From contig NZ_JASDDG010000018.1 in NCBI RefSeq assembly GCF_030407495.1, positions 1 to 64,000 on the forward strand: a DNA stretch of 64,000 nucleotides. The letters run 5' to 3'. Positions 8,417 through 18,238 of the stretch are shown piece by piece. The stretch's first letter is position 1; every line of letters starts with the position of its first letter. The DNA comes from Arthrobacter sp. APC 3897. GTDB lineage: Bacteria > Actinomycetota > Actinomycetes > Actinomycetales > Micrococcaceae. A model generated the notes under the pieces. The model saw only the letters and a program-made list of their open reading frames with translations, searched no databases and was not told the DNA's origin. Made by a program: the position numbers and the translations under genes.

Positions 8417-11400
8417 AGCGGCTCGCCAAACGGTTCGCGGCCGCCGGTGCCGGTCTGCACCCGGCGCTGAAGGCTCGCCTGCGGCGCACCGTGGGGCGCG
8501 GCCGGCCGGACCACGGAGAGCTGAGCGTGGTGGTGCCCATGCACAATGTGGCTCCGTACCTGGAGCGTTGCCTCACCAGCCTGGTGAACCAGACTTACGC
8601 CAACCTGGACATCATTGTGGTGGATGACGGATCAACCGACAGCTCAGCAGCAGCTGCCGGCCGGTATGCCGCGTATGATCCGCGGATCCGCCTGATTAAG
8701 CTTCCCCACGGCGGCAACGGGCGCGCCCGCAATGCCGGCATCGCTGCCGCACGCGGAGAGTTCCTCACCTTTGCCGACGCCGACGACGTTGTTCCCGGCA
8801 ACGCCTACGAAGTCATGATGGCGTCTCTGGCGGCGTCCGGGTCCGATTTCTGCGTGGGATCCTACGGACGGATCCGAGGCAGCCGGAAGATCCCGGTCCG
8901 GTTGGCCGGGAGCATCCACGCACGGATGAGGACCGGCGTTACGGTCAGCGATATTCCGGAGGTTATCGACAACGTCTTCCTCTGGAACAAGGTCTTCCGC
9001 CGGGACTTCTGGGACCGTCAGGTAGGTCCCATGCCGGAGAACATCCGGTATGAGGACCAGGAAACCACTGCCCGGGCCTATCTGCGCTCGCAATCCTTCG
9101 ATGTGCTTCCGGATGTGGTCTACTGGTGGCGGATCCGGGAGGACGGCTCTTCCATCACCCAGGCCAAACATCTGATCGAAGATCTGCGGGACCGGCTCTC
9201 CGTAGCCGGTGACGTCACCGCCCTCTGTGAGGCGGAGGCGCCGGCACCGGTTGCCGCAGGCTGGTTCCGGCGGCTGCTGGGCGCGGACCTCCTTCCCTAT
9301 ATTGAACAAATTCCGGACGCCGGCGAGGAGTATTGGCAGCTGCTTAGACGGGGTGTCCGGCAGCTCTGCGCAGCCGGGCAGCCGCATCTGCGGGACATTG
9401 ATCCGCAGGTACGCGTGCTGCTGCACCTGACGGCGGAGGGAAGGCGTGAGGATATCCGGCGAGCCCTGGTGGACCGGATCAACAACGGAACCGCCAGCCC
9501 GCTCGTCTTTGACCGGGGACGGATCTTTGCTGAGCCGCCGCTCCTGCAGGTACTCGCTGAACCCGTGGACCGGGAGCTCCTGGCAGTGGACGCCCGGCAC
9601 CTTGACCTGGTGGCTGCGCTTGCACCACCCGTGACGGAGCACGACGGCGGTGCCACCCTCAGGGGATACGCCTACCTGCGCAACGTGGACCTGCGCCGCA
9701 CTACAGTGCAGCTTTCCGTGCGCGTCTGCGGGGACGAGGGTTTCCAGCCGCTGCCGCTACAGCCCGGCACGGACCCCGGCCTGGATACTGCGTCGGGGGA
9801 CCGGAACTGCAGTTATGCGGATTCCGCCTTTTCCCTGCAGATAAATGCGCCGCTGCCAGTGGAGCTGACGGTGTGTGCGGAAGTGGACGGACACCGGACC
9901 GAACGGACGGTAGCCCTGCCCGTTCCCGCCGGACCGGGCGCCAAGTCCCGCGGCAACGGTCCCGCAGTGACAGCCTTCGCCGCTGAAGCCGGCGGCGACG
10001 CCATAGACATAGTGGTGGACGGCGCTCCTGCAGCGGCAGCCTTTGCCCTGGTCACCGCGCGTTTCCGGATTCCGGCAGGAGACGCCGAGCCGCTGCCCGA
10101 CGGCGGGACGCGGCTCCGGTTCCCCCTGCCCGTCACACGGTGGGGCAGGGAACTGCCGGCCCCGCCGTCGGACTCTTACACCCTGCGCTGGAACGCCGGG
10201 GGAGGCCGGCCGGACCCGTCGGATCCCACCGTTCCAGTTGCCGAAGACACGGCCGCATCCTTCCGGTCCAGCCTGTTGTCCGCGGCGCGGGTCTGCGGCC
10301 TGCGGACAGCGGCAGGAGCCATGGCCGTCAGCATCGCTGCTCCGCTGGCCGCGGATGAAGCGGGAACCTTTCACCAGTACCGGCTGCGGCGCGAGGTCTT
10401 CGGCACGCACCCTGCTCCGGAACTCACGCCCGGAGTTTTCTTTGAAAGCTTTGGCGGAAAAAGCTGCACGGACAGTCCCCGGGCCATTTCCGATTACCTT
10501 GCCGCCAATGGTTTTGATGAGCCTCTGTATTGGTCCGTCGCTGACCGTTCCGTCCCCGTGCCGGACTATGCGGTGCCCCTGCTGCAGGGATCCGCTCAGT
10601 GGTACCGGAAACTGGCCTCCACCCGGCGGCTGGTCAACAACAACAACTTCCCTTGGTATTTCCGTAAATCGCCGGGCCAGTTCTACCTGCAGACCTGGCA
10701 CGGAACGCCGCTGAAAAAAATTGGCCTGGACGTGCCGCAGCGGGTGCTCTCCCTGTCCTACCGGGACCTGATGGCCCGGGAAGCAAAGTGGTGGGACCTG
10801 CTGCTGGCACAGAATGACTTTGCCGCCGGAGTGCTTCCGACGGCGCTGGGCTATAAGGGGGAAGTGCTGACTGCCGGATACCCCCGCAACGATGCACTGC
10901 TGCATCCACAGGCCGCGGACGGCGGGAACAGGGTGCGGGCCCTGCTCGCAATTCCGGCGGACCAGAAGGTGCTGCTCTACGCTCCCACCTGGCGCGACAG
11001 TGTCCGGGACGGCGCCGGCCGGTCGGACTGGAACGGATTCCTCGACGTAGCGGAAGCCAGCCGCCGGTTGGGGCCGGGATGGACCTTCCTGATCCGCGGC
11101 CACCACAACGTTGCCGGCCAGCGCCGGATCGAGAACCACCCTGCGGCGATCGATGTGACCGACTATCCGGACATCAATGATCTGTATCTGGTCTCGGATG
11201 TCCTGGTCACTGACTACTCCTCGGCAATCTTCGACTATGCAGTGCTCCGGAAGCCAATGGTCCTGCTGGTTCCGGACCTGGCTGAGTACCGCAGGTCGCG
11301 CGGACTGTATCCGGAGCCGTCCGATGTCTTTGGGCTGCTGCCGACAGCGTCCGCTACTGATGAACTCATCTCTGCACTGACACGGAGTGCAGCCGCCGGT

Positions 11401-11529
11401 GAACCGGCTTGGAGCCGCATCGCGGACCGTTATGCTTCCGCTGAACAAGGCACGGCGGCAGCGGCGTCCGTTGCACTGCTGCCAGCCTCCGCTCATTTCC
11501 AGAACCCCACAGGAGTCCAACGTGGCTAA
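8413..11529 (+). CDS. GT2 glycosyltransferase fused to CDP-glycerol glycerophosphotransferase (TagF-like)
   Basis: This 1038-residue protein starts at ATG 8413, overlapping the dehydrogenase stop as ATGA. Residues 35-250 form a GT2 domain (LSVVVPMHNVAPYLERCL, VVDDGSTDSS, TFADADD). Residues about 410-660 are beta-rich and resemble no family I know. They contain a segment shared with two other proteins of this locus (GYAYLRNVDLRR through CSYADSAF). Residues about 675-1010 are a CDP-glycerol:poly(glycerophosphate) transferase-type domain: VNNNNFPWYF, FYLQTWHGTPLKKIG, LLYAPTWRDS and DYSSAIFDYAV, which include the family's catalytic His regions. It likely adds a sugar and an alditol phosphate to a growing polymer. 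The real alditol is unknown. Confidence 0.88.
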   Translation: MKRLAKRFAAAGAGLHPALKARLRRTVGRGRPDHGELSVVVPMHNVAPYLERCLTSLVNQTYANLDIIVVDDGSTDSSAAAAGRYAAYDPRIRLIKLPHGGNGRARNAGIAAARGEFLTFADADDVVPGNAYEVMMASLAASGSDFCVGSYGRIRGSRKIPVRLAGSIHARMRTGVTVSDIPEVIDNVFLWNKVFRRDFWDRQVGPMPENIRYEDQETTARAYLRSQSFDVLPDVVYWWRIREDGSSITQAKHLIEDLRDRLSVAGDVTALCEAEAPAPVAAGWFRRLLGADLLPYIEQIPDAGEEYWQLLRRGVRQLCAAGQPHLRDIDPQVRVLLHLTAEGRREDIRRALVDRINNGTASPLVFDRGRIFAEPPLLQVLAEPVDRELLAVDARHLDLVAALAPPVTEHDGGATLRGYAYLRNVDLRRTTVQLSVRVCGDEGFQPLPLQPGTDPGLDTASGDRNCSYADSAFSLQINAPLPVELTVCAEVDGHRTERTVALPVPAGPGAKSRGNGPAVTAFAAEAGGDAIDIVVDGAPAAAAFALVTARFRIPAGDAEPLPDGGTRLRFPLPVTRWGRELPAPPSDSYTLRWNAGGGRPDPSDPTVPVAEDTAASFRSSLLSAARVCGLRTAAGAMAVSIAAPLAADEAGTFHQYRLRREVFGTHPAPELTPGVFFESFGGKSCTDSPRAISDYLAANGFDEPLYWSVADRSVPVPDYAVPLLQGSAQWYRKLASTRRLVNNNNFPWYFRKSPGQFYLQTWHGTPLKKIGLDVPQRVLSLSYRDLMAREAKWWDLLLAQNDFAAGVLPTALGYKGEVLTAGYPRNDALLHPQAADGGNRVRALLAIPADQKVLLYAPTWRDSVRDGAGRSDWNGFLDVAEASRRLGPGWTFLIRGHHNVAGQRRIENHPAAIDVTDYPDINDLYLVSDVLVTDYSSAIFDYAVLRKPMVLLVPDLAEYRRSRGLYPEPSDVFGLLPTASATDELISALTRSAAAGEPAWSRIADRYASAEQGTAAAASVALLPASAHFQNPTGVQRG

Positions 11530-14275
11530 GGGCCAATTTTCCCTCGTAGTGGCGCTGTATAACGTGGCCGACTATGTTCCCACCTTCCTCAAGTCTCTGG
11601 AGGCCCAGACCTACCCGTTGGCGGACCTGGACATAGTTGTGATCGACGACGGCTCCACCGACGAATCTGCGGATGTGGTGTCTGAATGGGCCCGCGGCCG
11701 TTCCAACGTCCGCCTGGTCCGCAAAGAAAACGGCGGCCCGGCCTCGGCCCGCAATGTGGGACTGGACCTGGTCCGGAATGCCTGGGTGACCTTCTGCGAC
11801 CCGGACGACGCCTTCCACCCGCACTATTTTGACCGGATTGCCGCCTTCATCAGCCGTGATGTCCAGCAGTCCGCACAAATGCTCACCGGCCGGCTCGTGC
11901 AGTTCAACGACTCTTCACTGCGGACGTCGCAGGGCCACCTGCTGAACCGCAAGTTCCGCCAGGGGGACCTGCTGGTTGATCTGGACCTGAACCCGGAGTA
12001 CTTCCACATGCACGGGCCCACCACCTTCCTCCGCAGAGAGATGCTGGAGGCGCATCAGCTCCGCTTTGACGAACGCATCCGCCCCAAATTCGAGGACGCG
12101 AATCTCATCGGCCGCTACCTCGCGGCGGCCGGCCGTCCGGTAGTAGGCCTTGTTGCCTCGGCCAGCTACTACTACCGCCGGCAACGCCGCGGCACAGCGT
12201 CACTGGTGCAGGGGACATGGGCCGACCCCCGTGCCTACAGCGACCTGCCGCAGTACGGCTGGCTGGGCATGCTCGAGGGCGTGCGTTCCAGTGCCGGAGG
12301 GGTTCCGCACTGGGCACAGTACATGGTGCTTTATGACCTGGTCTGGCTCTACATTGATGACAAGCGCATGCACAGCGACACCGGCTCCGCCACGCCCGAG
12401 CAGCAGGCCCGCATGCATGAGCTGCTGGAAAGCATCATCTCCCTGATTGACGAAGACGTCATCAACACGTTCAGCGTGGTCAGCCAGGGGTGGCTTTTCC
12501 ACAGTATTCTCCGCACCTACTACAAAGGCATCCGCGACGCTGATCCTCTCGTGGTGGAGGGGACAACGGATCCGGTGCAGCAGGTCACCACCTACAACTA
12601 CCTCTACCAGGGAAACGTGCCGCAGGAAGAGTACCTGGTGGACGGCGTTTCCCGGGTTCCGGCGGCCGCAAAGGTGCTCGAACACCGGGTGCTGGGCAGA
12701 GTCCTCATCCGTGAGCGGATCCTTGTTCTGCCGGCAGGGGAGAGCGCAGAGATTGTGCTTGACGGCGTCACAGCGGTTCCCTCCAAGGACCGCGGAGTTC
12801 CGCTGCAGCCCGGACGGCGGCCTACGCCGGCTCCCTACCTTCAACTGGCTGCGGGGCGGGCAAGGAGCCGTCTGACTAAGACGGTAGGTGGAAGCCGTAT
12901 ATCCCGGCGCCTGGCGCGTGCCCGTGCGGGACTCACCGTCCGGCAGGTACTGTCCGGACAATCCCGTTCACGGACGGCCGCGTCGGCAATAAAGCGGGTG
13001 ATCCGCCGGCAACTCAAGTCTGCCGCAGCCAAGAAACGGGCTGCTGCGGACCGTGCGCTCATCCGCCGGGCATCCAGCGAACCTGTGCGCTCGCGGTACA
13101 AGGATGCCTGGCTGCTGATGGACCGGATTGACCGGGCCGATGACAATGCCGAGCACCTCTACCGGTACCTCATGAAGCACCGCCCCGACATCAATATCCA
13201 CTTCGTGATTGAAAAGGACTGTCCCGACTGGCACCGGCTGCAGGGCGACGGCTTCAAGCTGGTCCCCTACGGCTCGGATGAATCGGTGCTGCTGGTACTG
13301 AACGCCGCCTATAAGCTCTCGTCTCACGCTAACTGGAACGTCGAATACCCGGTGAGCCGACGCCGTTACGGTGCGGGCAGCGCCAAATTCGTCTACCTTC
13401 AGCACGGAGTCATTAAAGACGACATGTCGCGTTGGATCAACGGCAAGAACATTGCAGCCATGGTCACAACCACCCGTGGCGAGCACGAGTCCATTGCCGG
13501 TGACAACAGCGTTTACCGGCTGTCCAACCATCAGGCCAAACTCGTTGGGCTGCCTCGTTACGATGCCCTGCGTAAGGCAGCGCTTGCCTCACCGGTGGAG
13601 GAGCGCCGCCGGCTACTCATCGCACCCACCTGGCGTCAGTACGTGAAAAAGGTCATCGAAGTGTGCCCCACGCCTGCCGAGGCGGCCAGGGCATTCGAAG
13701 AAACCGACTTCGGTAGCACATGGATGGCGCTGCTGCGCTCTGCGGAGCTGAAAGAACTGAGCGTGAACGAGGACATGGACGTGGTCTTCATGCCCCACCC
13801 GGAGTTCGAATTTGTGGTGCCCTATCTCGACCTTCCCGAGTTTGTACGCCCTGCGCGGTACCGGGACGTGAGCGTCCAAGCCGAGCTGACCAAAGCCCAC
13901 ACCATGATTACCGACCATTCCTCCATTGCCTTTGATGCCGCGTATGCCGGCAGCAACCTCATCTACCTGCAGTTCGACGGCGACGAAATTTTCCGCGGCA
14001 AGCATGTGTACCGCAAGGGATACTTCGACTACGCCCGGCACGGTTTTGGTCCGGTGACCGAGAACGTGGACAGCGCTATTAAAGAACTCGAACGCATCGT
14101 TTGTAGGGGGCTGGCCCGCGAAGGGAAGTATGAGGAGCGGGTACGGGAAACGTTCCCCTTCTGGGATTCACGCTCCTGCGAACGGATCACTGCAGCAGTG
14201 GAGAACCTGGCACGTCCCTGGGATCAGCAGCTGCCACTTGATGCGCCTCTCAATACGCCAGGCAACGGGGAATGA
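11522..14275 (+). CDS. GT2 glycosyltransferase fused to a divergent CDP-glycerol glycerophosphotransferase domain
   Basis: I chose GTG 11522 (917 residues) because AGGAG at 11511-11515 precedes it and the GT2 domain begins at once (FSLVVALYNVADYVPTFLKS, VIDDGSTDES, CDPDDAF). Residues about 440-570 form a basic Arg/Lys/Ala-rich linker without the beta modules of its neighbours. The glycerophosphotransferase-like half starts near residue 570. Its first His motif reads YLQHGVIKDDMSRW instead of TWHGTPLK, followed by LLIAPTWRQY and ITDHSSIAFDAAYAG. This marks a different subfamily of the Glyphos_transf fold. It overlaps the preceding gene by eight bases and the next by four, so one transcript is likely. 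Confidence 0.86.
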   Translation: MAKGQFSLVVALYNVADYVPTFLKSLEAQTYPLADLDIVVIDDGSTDESADVVSEWARGRSNVRLVRKENGGPASARNVGLDLVRNAWVTFCDPDDAFHPHYFDRIAAFISRDVQQSAQMLTGRLVQFNDSSLRTSQGHLLNRKFRQGDLLVDLDLNPEYFHMHGPTTFLRREMLEAHQLRFDERIRPKFEDANLIGRYLAAAGRPVVGLVASASYYYRRQRRGTASLVQGTWADPRAYSDLPQYGWLGMLEGVRSSAGGVPHWAQYMVLYDLVWLYIDDKRMHSDTGSATPEQQARMHELLESIISLIDEDVINTFSVVSQGWLFHSILRTYYKGIRDADPLVVEGTTDPVQQVTTYNYLYQGNVPQEEYLVDGVSRVPAAAKVLEHRVLGRVLIRERILVLPAGESAEIVLDGVTAVPSKDRGVPLQPGRRPTPAPYLQLAAGRARSRLTKTVGGSRISRRLARARAGLTVRQVLSGQSRSRTAASAIKRVIRRQLKSAAAKKRAAADRALIRRASSEPVRSRYKDAWLLMDRIDRADDNAEHLYRYLMKHRPDINIHFVIEKDCPDWHRLQGDGFKLVPYGSDESVLLVLNAAYKLSSHANWNVEYPVSRRRYGAGSAKFVYLQHGVIKDDMSRWINGKNIAAMVTTTRGEHESIAGDNSVYRLSNHQAKLVGLPRYDALRKAALASPVEERRRLLIAPTWRQYVKKVIEVCPTPAEAARAFEETDFGSTWMALLRSAELKELSVNEDMDVVFMPHPEFEFVVPYLDLPEFVRPARYRDVSVQAELTKAHTMITDHSSIAFDAAYAGSNLIYLQFDGDEIFRGKHVYRKGYFDYARHGFGPVTENVDSAIKELERIVCRGLAREGKYEERVRETFPFWDSRSCERITAAVENLARPWDQQLPLDAPLNTPGNGE

Positions 14276-17244
14276 AGGCCGCACAGTGGCTGAGGCGGGG
14301 AATGAAGCAGCTGAAGCGAAGAGCCGATCCTGATCCCGTGTCCCGCCAACCGGCGGATGCGGCCGGCTGGCTTGCACCGGAAGTGCCGGCCGCTCCAGCA
14401 CCGGCTGCTGCTGTCACAGGTCTGCGTGAATGGTTGGATCAGGTGTCCGCTGCCGCCGCCGTCGTCGTCTGCAGCGAAGCTCCGGAAGCGGAGATGCGCA
14501 ACTGGTACGTGCAGCTGCTGGGAGAACTCAGGGACCACCTAACGTATGTGCAGCACAGCGGACCGGAGTACTTCGAGGTTCTTCAGGAGCTTGTTGCCGG
14601 CGTGCTGCAGGCTCCGGCCGGGCGTCATGCCCTGTTTACGTTGCCGGATGTTCATCAACGGGTGCTGCTTTGGCTGACGGCACATAACCGGCGCAACGAT
14701 GTGCTGCTGGTACTGGCGGACCTGCAGGACAATGGCCGCAGCTACCGCCTGTCCACCGCACACGGCGCAGAAACCATCAGGGACTTCAGTGCGGAGCTGT
14801 CATACCTCCTGCTGCTCAGCAGCCACGTTGACGCCGAACTGCTCCGGCTAACCCAGGCGGACTTGGTGCTGACAACCCGACTAACGGGATTCGCCTGGAC
14901 CGAAGACGGAATGCTCAAGCTCGGGGGATGGGCCTATCTTCCCGGAGTCGACCCTGCAGAGTGCGCTTTGGAGGTTCGGTTTCAAGCCACCGGTTCGGAT
15001 AAGAGCACCACGCTCGCCGTGATCCGGGGGCACGATCCACGGATCGATGCGACGGCATCGGATCGCTGGTTGTCCTATGCCGGTGCAGCTTTCACGGCAA
15101 TAGTGGATCCCGGAGCGCTGCCGCAGCTGGACCTCCAATCCGGCACAGTCTCGGAGTGGGTGCTGGAAGTGACGTTGAGGTTCGGCGGGATCTCGGTGTG
15201 CGGCCCGTTTCGGGACCGGGATCCGGATACCGTGCCGCGGCGTCTTCCGATCGGACCGCTGACCGATGAGCGCATTCGTGTCATTGGCTTGATGGACGGC
15301 ACCGCGGGCCTCAGGCTCAGGCGGGTGCGCTATTCCTGCAGCGCTGTGTCCGTTGCAATGGACGGGAGCACGGCGGGTATCAGCTTCAACCCTGATGGCG
15401 GTGTCACGCCGTCGGCTTTGCATCTTGAAGCGCCCGGCGAACCTCCGTTGGAGTTCCGCCCAACGGATTCCGGCGGAACCTCGTTTGCCGTGGACGTGAG
15501 GTCAAGTGGCTCCACCGCCAGCAACCAAAACCAACGCTGGACGGTCAAAGCTGTTCTGCCCAACGGCCGCAGCGAACCGGTGGGCTGGGGCGGCTCAGGC
15601 GCCGAGTTGGCAGCGGCGTCGGAGCCCTCAGCGGTGCTGCGAGCCGAATGCACGGGGTACGGGTACCTGCAGCTGGTGATGCAACCGGGGCGGGTGACCC
15701 TGGACAGCGCGGAGATCAGCCCGGACGGTGCCACGCTGGTCATGGAAGGAAGGGCGGGTCAATTGCCGGGCTCACCGGATCCAGTGCTCCCGGAGATGCT
15801 GTTGCTTACTGCCCGCAATGAACTGCGCCCGCTGTCCACCATCTGGCTGGATGGCACTCATCGTTTCCGCACGGAATTCCCGCTCCAGCAGAACAAATGG
15901 GGACACGGGAACCGTGCGCCGGAGGCCGGGCATTACCGCGTGCTGCACGCTGTGACCGACGATGCCGGGCGCGTCCGCAATGCCAGAGTTCCTGCACTGG
16001 GACAGCTGCTCCGGCAACTTCCTCTGCGAGCTGAGCGGACATTGGCAGCCCTGGAGCTGGTGGGGGAGGGAAACGAGCAGGATCTGGTACTGCGGGTTTC
16101 CGCTCCGCGCCCTTCGGCTGACCGCACCGCCCTGGGCCGTGGCCGATTGATCGCGGATTATTGCGGGACGACGGAAGCGGTGGACCCCGGTGCCGTGCTC
16201 TTTGAGACTTTTGACGGCAAGTCCTGCTCGGACAGCGGCCGTGCCATCAGCGATGTACTAGGCGCTCACCGGCCGGATCTGCAGAGGTACTGGACCGTGG
16301 CGGACTTTTCGGTGCAGGTTCCGCCGAACTGTACGCCGGTGCTGCGCGAGAGCCCGGAGTGGTTCCGCCTTCTCGCCACCGCCGGCTATCTCGTCAACAA
16401 CAACAACTTTCCGCACTATTTCCGTAAACGCCCGGAACAGTTCTATCTGCAGACCTGGCACGGAACACCTCTCAAGCGCATCGGTTGCGATACACCCGTG
16501 GCCGGAACCACCGCCTCCTACCGCGCGCTGATGCAACGCGAGGCGGCGGCCTGGGACATGCTCCTGGCACAGAATGAGTTCGCTGCCGGCACCTTGGCTG
16601 CCGCCTTCGGATACCGGGGGCGGACCGCCGTTCTCGGGTATCCCCGCAATGATGCGCTGGCCGCTGGGCCAGCTGCCGGGCGCCGGGAAGAGACTCGGCG
16701 CCGCCTCGGAATCAACCCGGGTCAGAAGGTGCTTCTCTACATGCCCACGTGGCGGGACAGCGCAGCCGCCGCAAGCCGGTACCTTGATTTCAACAAGGCC
16801 GCAAGGGAACTTGGTCCGGACTATGTGAATCTTTACCGGGGTCATCACAAGATCGCTGGCCGCCGCAAAACAACGGGTCAGGAGCACTACTTGGACGTCA
16901 CTGCCTATCCCGAGGTAAACGATCTTTATCTGGCGGCGGACCTGCTGGTCACCGACTACTCCTCGGCCATGTTCGATTTCTGTGTGACCGGCAAACCGAT
17001 GTACTTTCTGACTCCGGACCTCGAGCATTACCGGGACACCGAACGAGGTTTCTATTTCGATTTTGAGGCGGGGGCACCTGGACCCATTGCGAGTAAGACT
17101 GAGGATTTGCTGGCGGCAATCCTCTCAGAGGATGCGGCCGCCGAACAACACTCCCTTCGCTACAAGGTGTTTCTGGAGAGGTTTGCGCCGGACGACGATG
17201 GCGCTGCCGCGGGCAGGATTGTGCGGGCAGTTTGGGGGTCATAA
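14272..17244 (+). CDS. CDP-glycerol glycerophosphotransferase-family protein with orphan N-terminal and beta-rich modules
   Basis: This 990-residue protein starts with ATGA on the stop of the previous gene. There is no GT2 domain. Residues 1-200 are helical and unrecognised. Residues about 205-320 repeat the module seen in the 8413 and 19668 proteins (LGGWAYLPGVDPAECALEV, then DRWLSYAGAAF). A second beta-rich segment near 500-570 contains FPLQQNKWGHGNRAPEAGHY. The transferase domain spans about 640-980: LFETFDGKSCSDS, VNNNNFPHYF, FYLQTWHGTPLKRIG, LLYMPTWRDS and DYSSAMFDFCVTGKPMYF. It probably extends or primes an alditol-phosphate polymer at the inner membrane face. Base composition drops just after its stop. 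Confidence 0.86.
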   Translation: MKAAQWLRRGMKQLKRRADPDPVSRQPADAAGWLAPEVPAAPAPAAAVTGLREWLDQVSAAAAVVVCSEAPEAEMRNWYVQLLGELRDHLTYVQHSGPEYFEVLQELVAGVLQAPAGRHALFTLPDVHQRVLLWLTAHNRRNDVLLVLADLQDNGRSYRLSTAHGAETIRDFSAELSYLLLLSSHVDAELLRLTQADLVLTTRLTGFAWTEDGMLKLGGWAYLPGVDPAECALEVRFQATGSDKSTTLAVIRGHDPRIDATASDRWLSYAGAAFTAIVDPGALPQLDLQSGTVSEWVLEVTLRFGGISVCGPFRDRDPDTVPRRLPIGPLTDERIRVIGLMDGTAGLRLRRVRYSCSAVSVAMDGSTAGISFNPDGGVTPSALHLEAPGEPPLEFRPTDSGGTSFAVDVRSSGSTASNQNQRWTVKAVLPNGRSEPVGWGGSGAELAAASEPSAVLRAECTGYGYLQLVMQPGRVTLDSAEISPDGATLVMEGRAGQLPGSPDPVLPEMLLLTARNELRPLSTIWLDGTHRFRTEFPLQQNKWGHGNRAPEAGHYRVLHAVTDDAGRVRNARVPALGQLLRQLPLRAERTLAALELVGEGNEQDLVLRVSAPRPSADRTALGRGRLIADYCGTTEAVDPGAVLFETFDGKSCSDSGRAISDVLGAHRPDLQRYWTVADFSVQVPPNCTPVLRESPEWFRLLATAGYLVNNNNFPHYFRKRPEQFYLQTWHGTPLKRIGCDTPVAGTTASYRALMQREAAAWDMLLAQNEFAAGTLAAAFGYRGRTAVLGYPRNDALAAGPAAGRREETRRRLGINPGQKVLLYMPTWRDSAAAASRYLDFNKAARELGPDYVNLYRGHHKIAGRRKTTGQEHYLDVTAYPEVNDLYLAADLLVTDYSSAMFDFCVTGKPMYFLTPDLEHYRDTERGFYFDFEAGAPGPIASKTEDLLAAILSEDAAAEQHSLRYKVFLERFAPDDDGAAAGRIVRAVWGS

Positions 17245-17426
17245 ACAAAAAGCGGAGACTCGCTGAGACCCAAAGACAAACTATATGTTCGAAGGTGTAC
17301 TGCAGTTCACCTTTTGTTCCTCTGCGCGTACTCTGGCATGGGGGCGCGAAGATTTGTGTACGTGGCAATGACGAGCTGTCGATATTCGAGAGTCCCATTT
17401 CAACACTCCGACGAACAGGACAACAG

Positions 17427-18152
17427 ATGACCGTGCAGGCCGTAATTCTCGCAGCAGGAATGGGGACCAGATTGGCGCGCCCCCATCCGAAGGCATTGAC
17501 GCAGTTGGATGATGGACGCACGATTATGGAACAGCAGGTAGAGAATCTACGAGCTGCTTTCGGTGACGATCTCCATCTGACGATTGTAGTAGGTTACAAA
17601 CTGGAACAAATAATGGAGCACGTTCCCGAGGCGTCTTTCGTCTATAACGAGGCCTTTGACCAGACAAATACTTCCAAAAGTCTCCTGAAAGCCCTTAGGA
17701 ATTCTTTCGACGGCGGCGTTTTGTGGATGAACGGTGATGTTGTTTTTGATCCAGCTATCCTCGGTCACCTTCAGGATCACATACTTGCGGACCAATCCTT
17801 CGTTGCAGTGGATACTTCATCAGTCTCTGATGAAGAAGTAAAATATACTGTTGATGAATCCGGGCATATTTATGGTCTATCAAAATCGGTGCAAGGAGGA
17901 CTTGGAGAAGCCGTCGGTATCAACTTTGTTTCTTCGGCTCATAAGGGGCAACTGGTAGCCCGACTCAACGAAGTTGAGGACCAAGATTATTTCGAGAAGG
18001 GAATGGAGATCACGATCGTGCAGGATCGGTTCAAGTATCTCCCTGCAGACATTAGTCAGTTTTATGCTGTTGAGGTGGATTATGCGGATGATTTGGCTCG
18101 TGCCAATCAACAACTTTTGGCAGAATCGGCATCAGGAATAACTGCTCGTTGA
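17427..18152 (+). CDS. Nucleotidyltransferase (NTP_transferase fold, LicC/sugar-phosphate cytidylyltransferase-like)
   Basis: I chose ATG 17427 (241 residues), preceded by ACAGGA at 17415-17420. The N-terminus VQAVILAAGMGTRLARPHPK has the nucleotide-binding GXGTRL and the Pro-Lys motif of sugar-phosphate and phosphocholine nucleotidyltransferases. WMNGDVVFDPAIL supplies the metal-binding Asp and GMEITIVQD lies late in the fold. It may make the activated CDP- or NTP-linked donor used by the glycerophosphotransferases, but the nucleotide and substrate are not readable. It is neither a TagD-type (HXGH) nor a clear TarI-type enzyme. Codon use is clearly more A+T-rich than in the genes before it: the 60 bases at 17821-17880 contain 21 G or C. 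Confidence 0.78.
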   Translation: MTVQAVILAAGMGTRLARPHPKALTQLDDGRTIMEQQVENLRAAFGDDLHLTIVVGYKLEQIMEHVPEASFVYNEAFDQTNTSKSLLKALRNSFDGGVLWMNGDVVFDPAILGHLQDHILADQSFVAVDTSSVSDEEVKYTVDESGHIYGLSKSVQGGLGEAVGINFVSSAHKGQLVARLNEVEDQDYFEKGMEITIVQDRFKYLPADISQFYAVEVDYADDLARANQQLLAESASGITAR

Positions 18153-18238
18153 GCCTAATGTGTTCCACGAAGTACGCCGGGGGCCAAGCAGGGCGGTCAG
18201 TCCAGAGCTGTGGCCTCTAAACACTATGGAGATACTCA

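Noticed and set aside
9757-11520. 587-codon minus-strand frame opposite the GT2-glycerophosphotransferase gene
   Set aside because: It is a shadow of the plus-strand gene, whose catalytic motifs lie in the same bases, and it has no recognisable domain.
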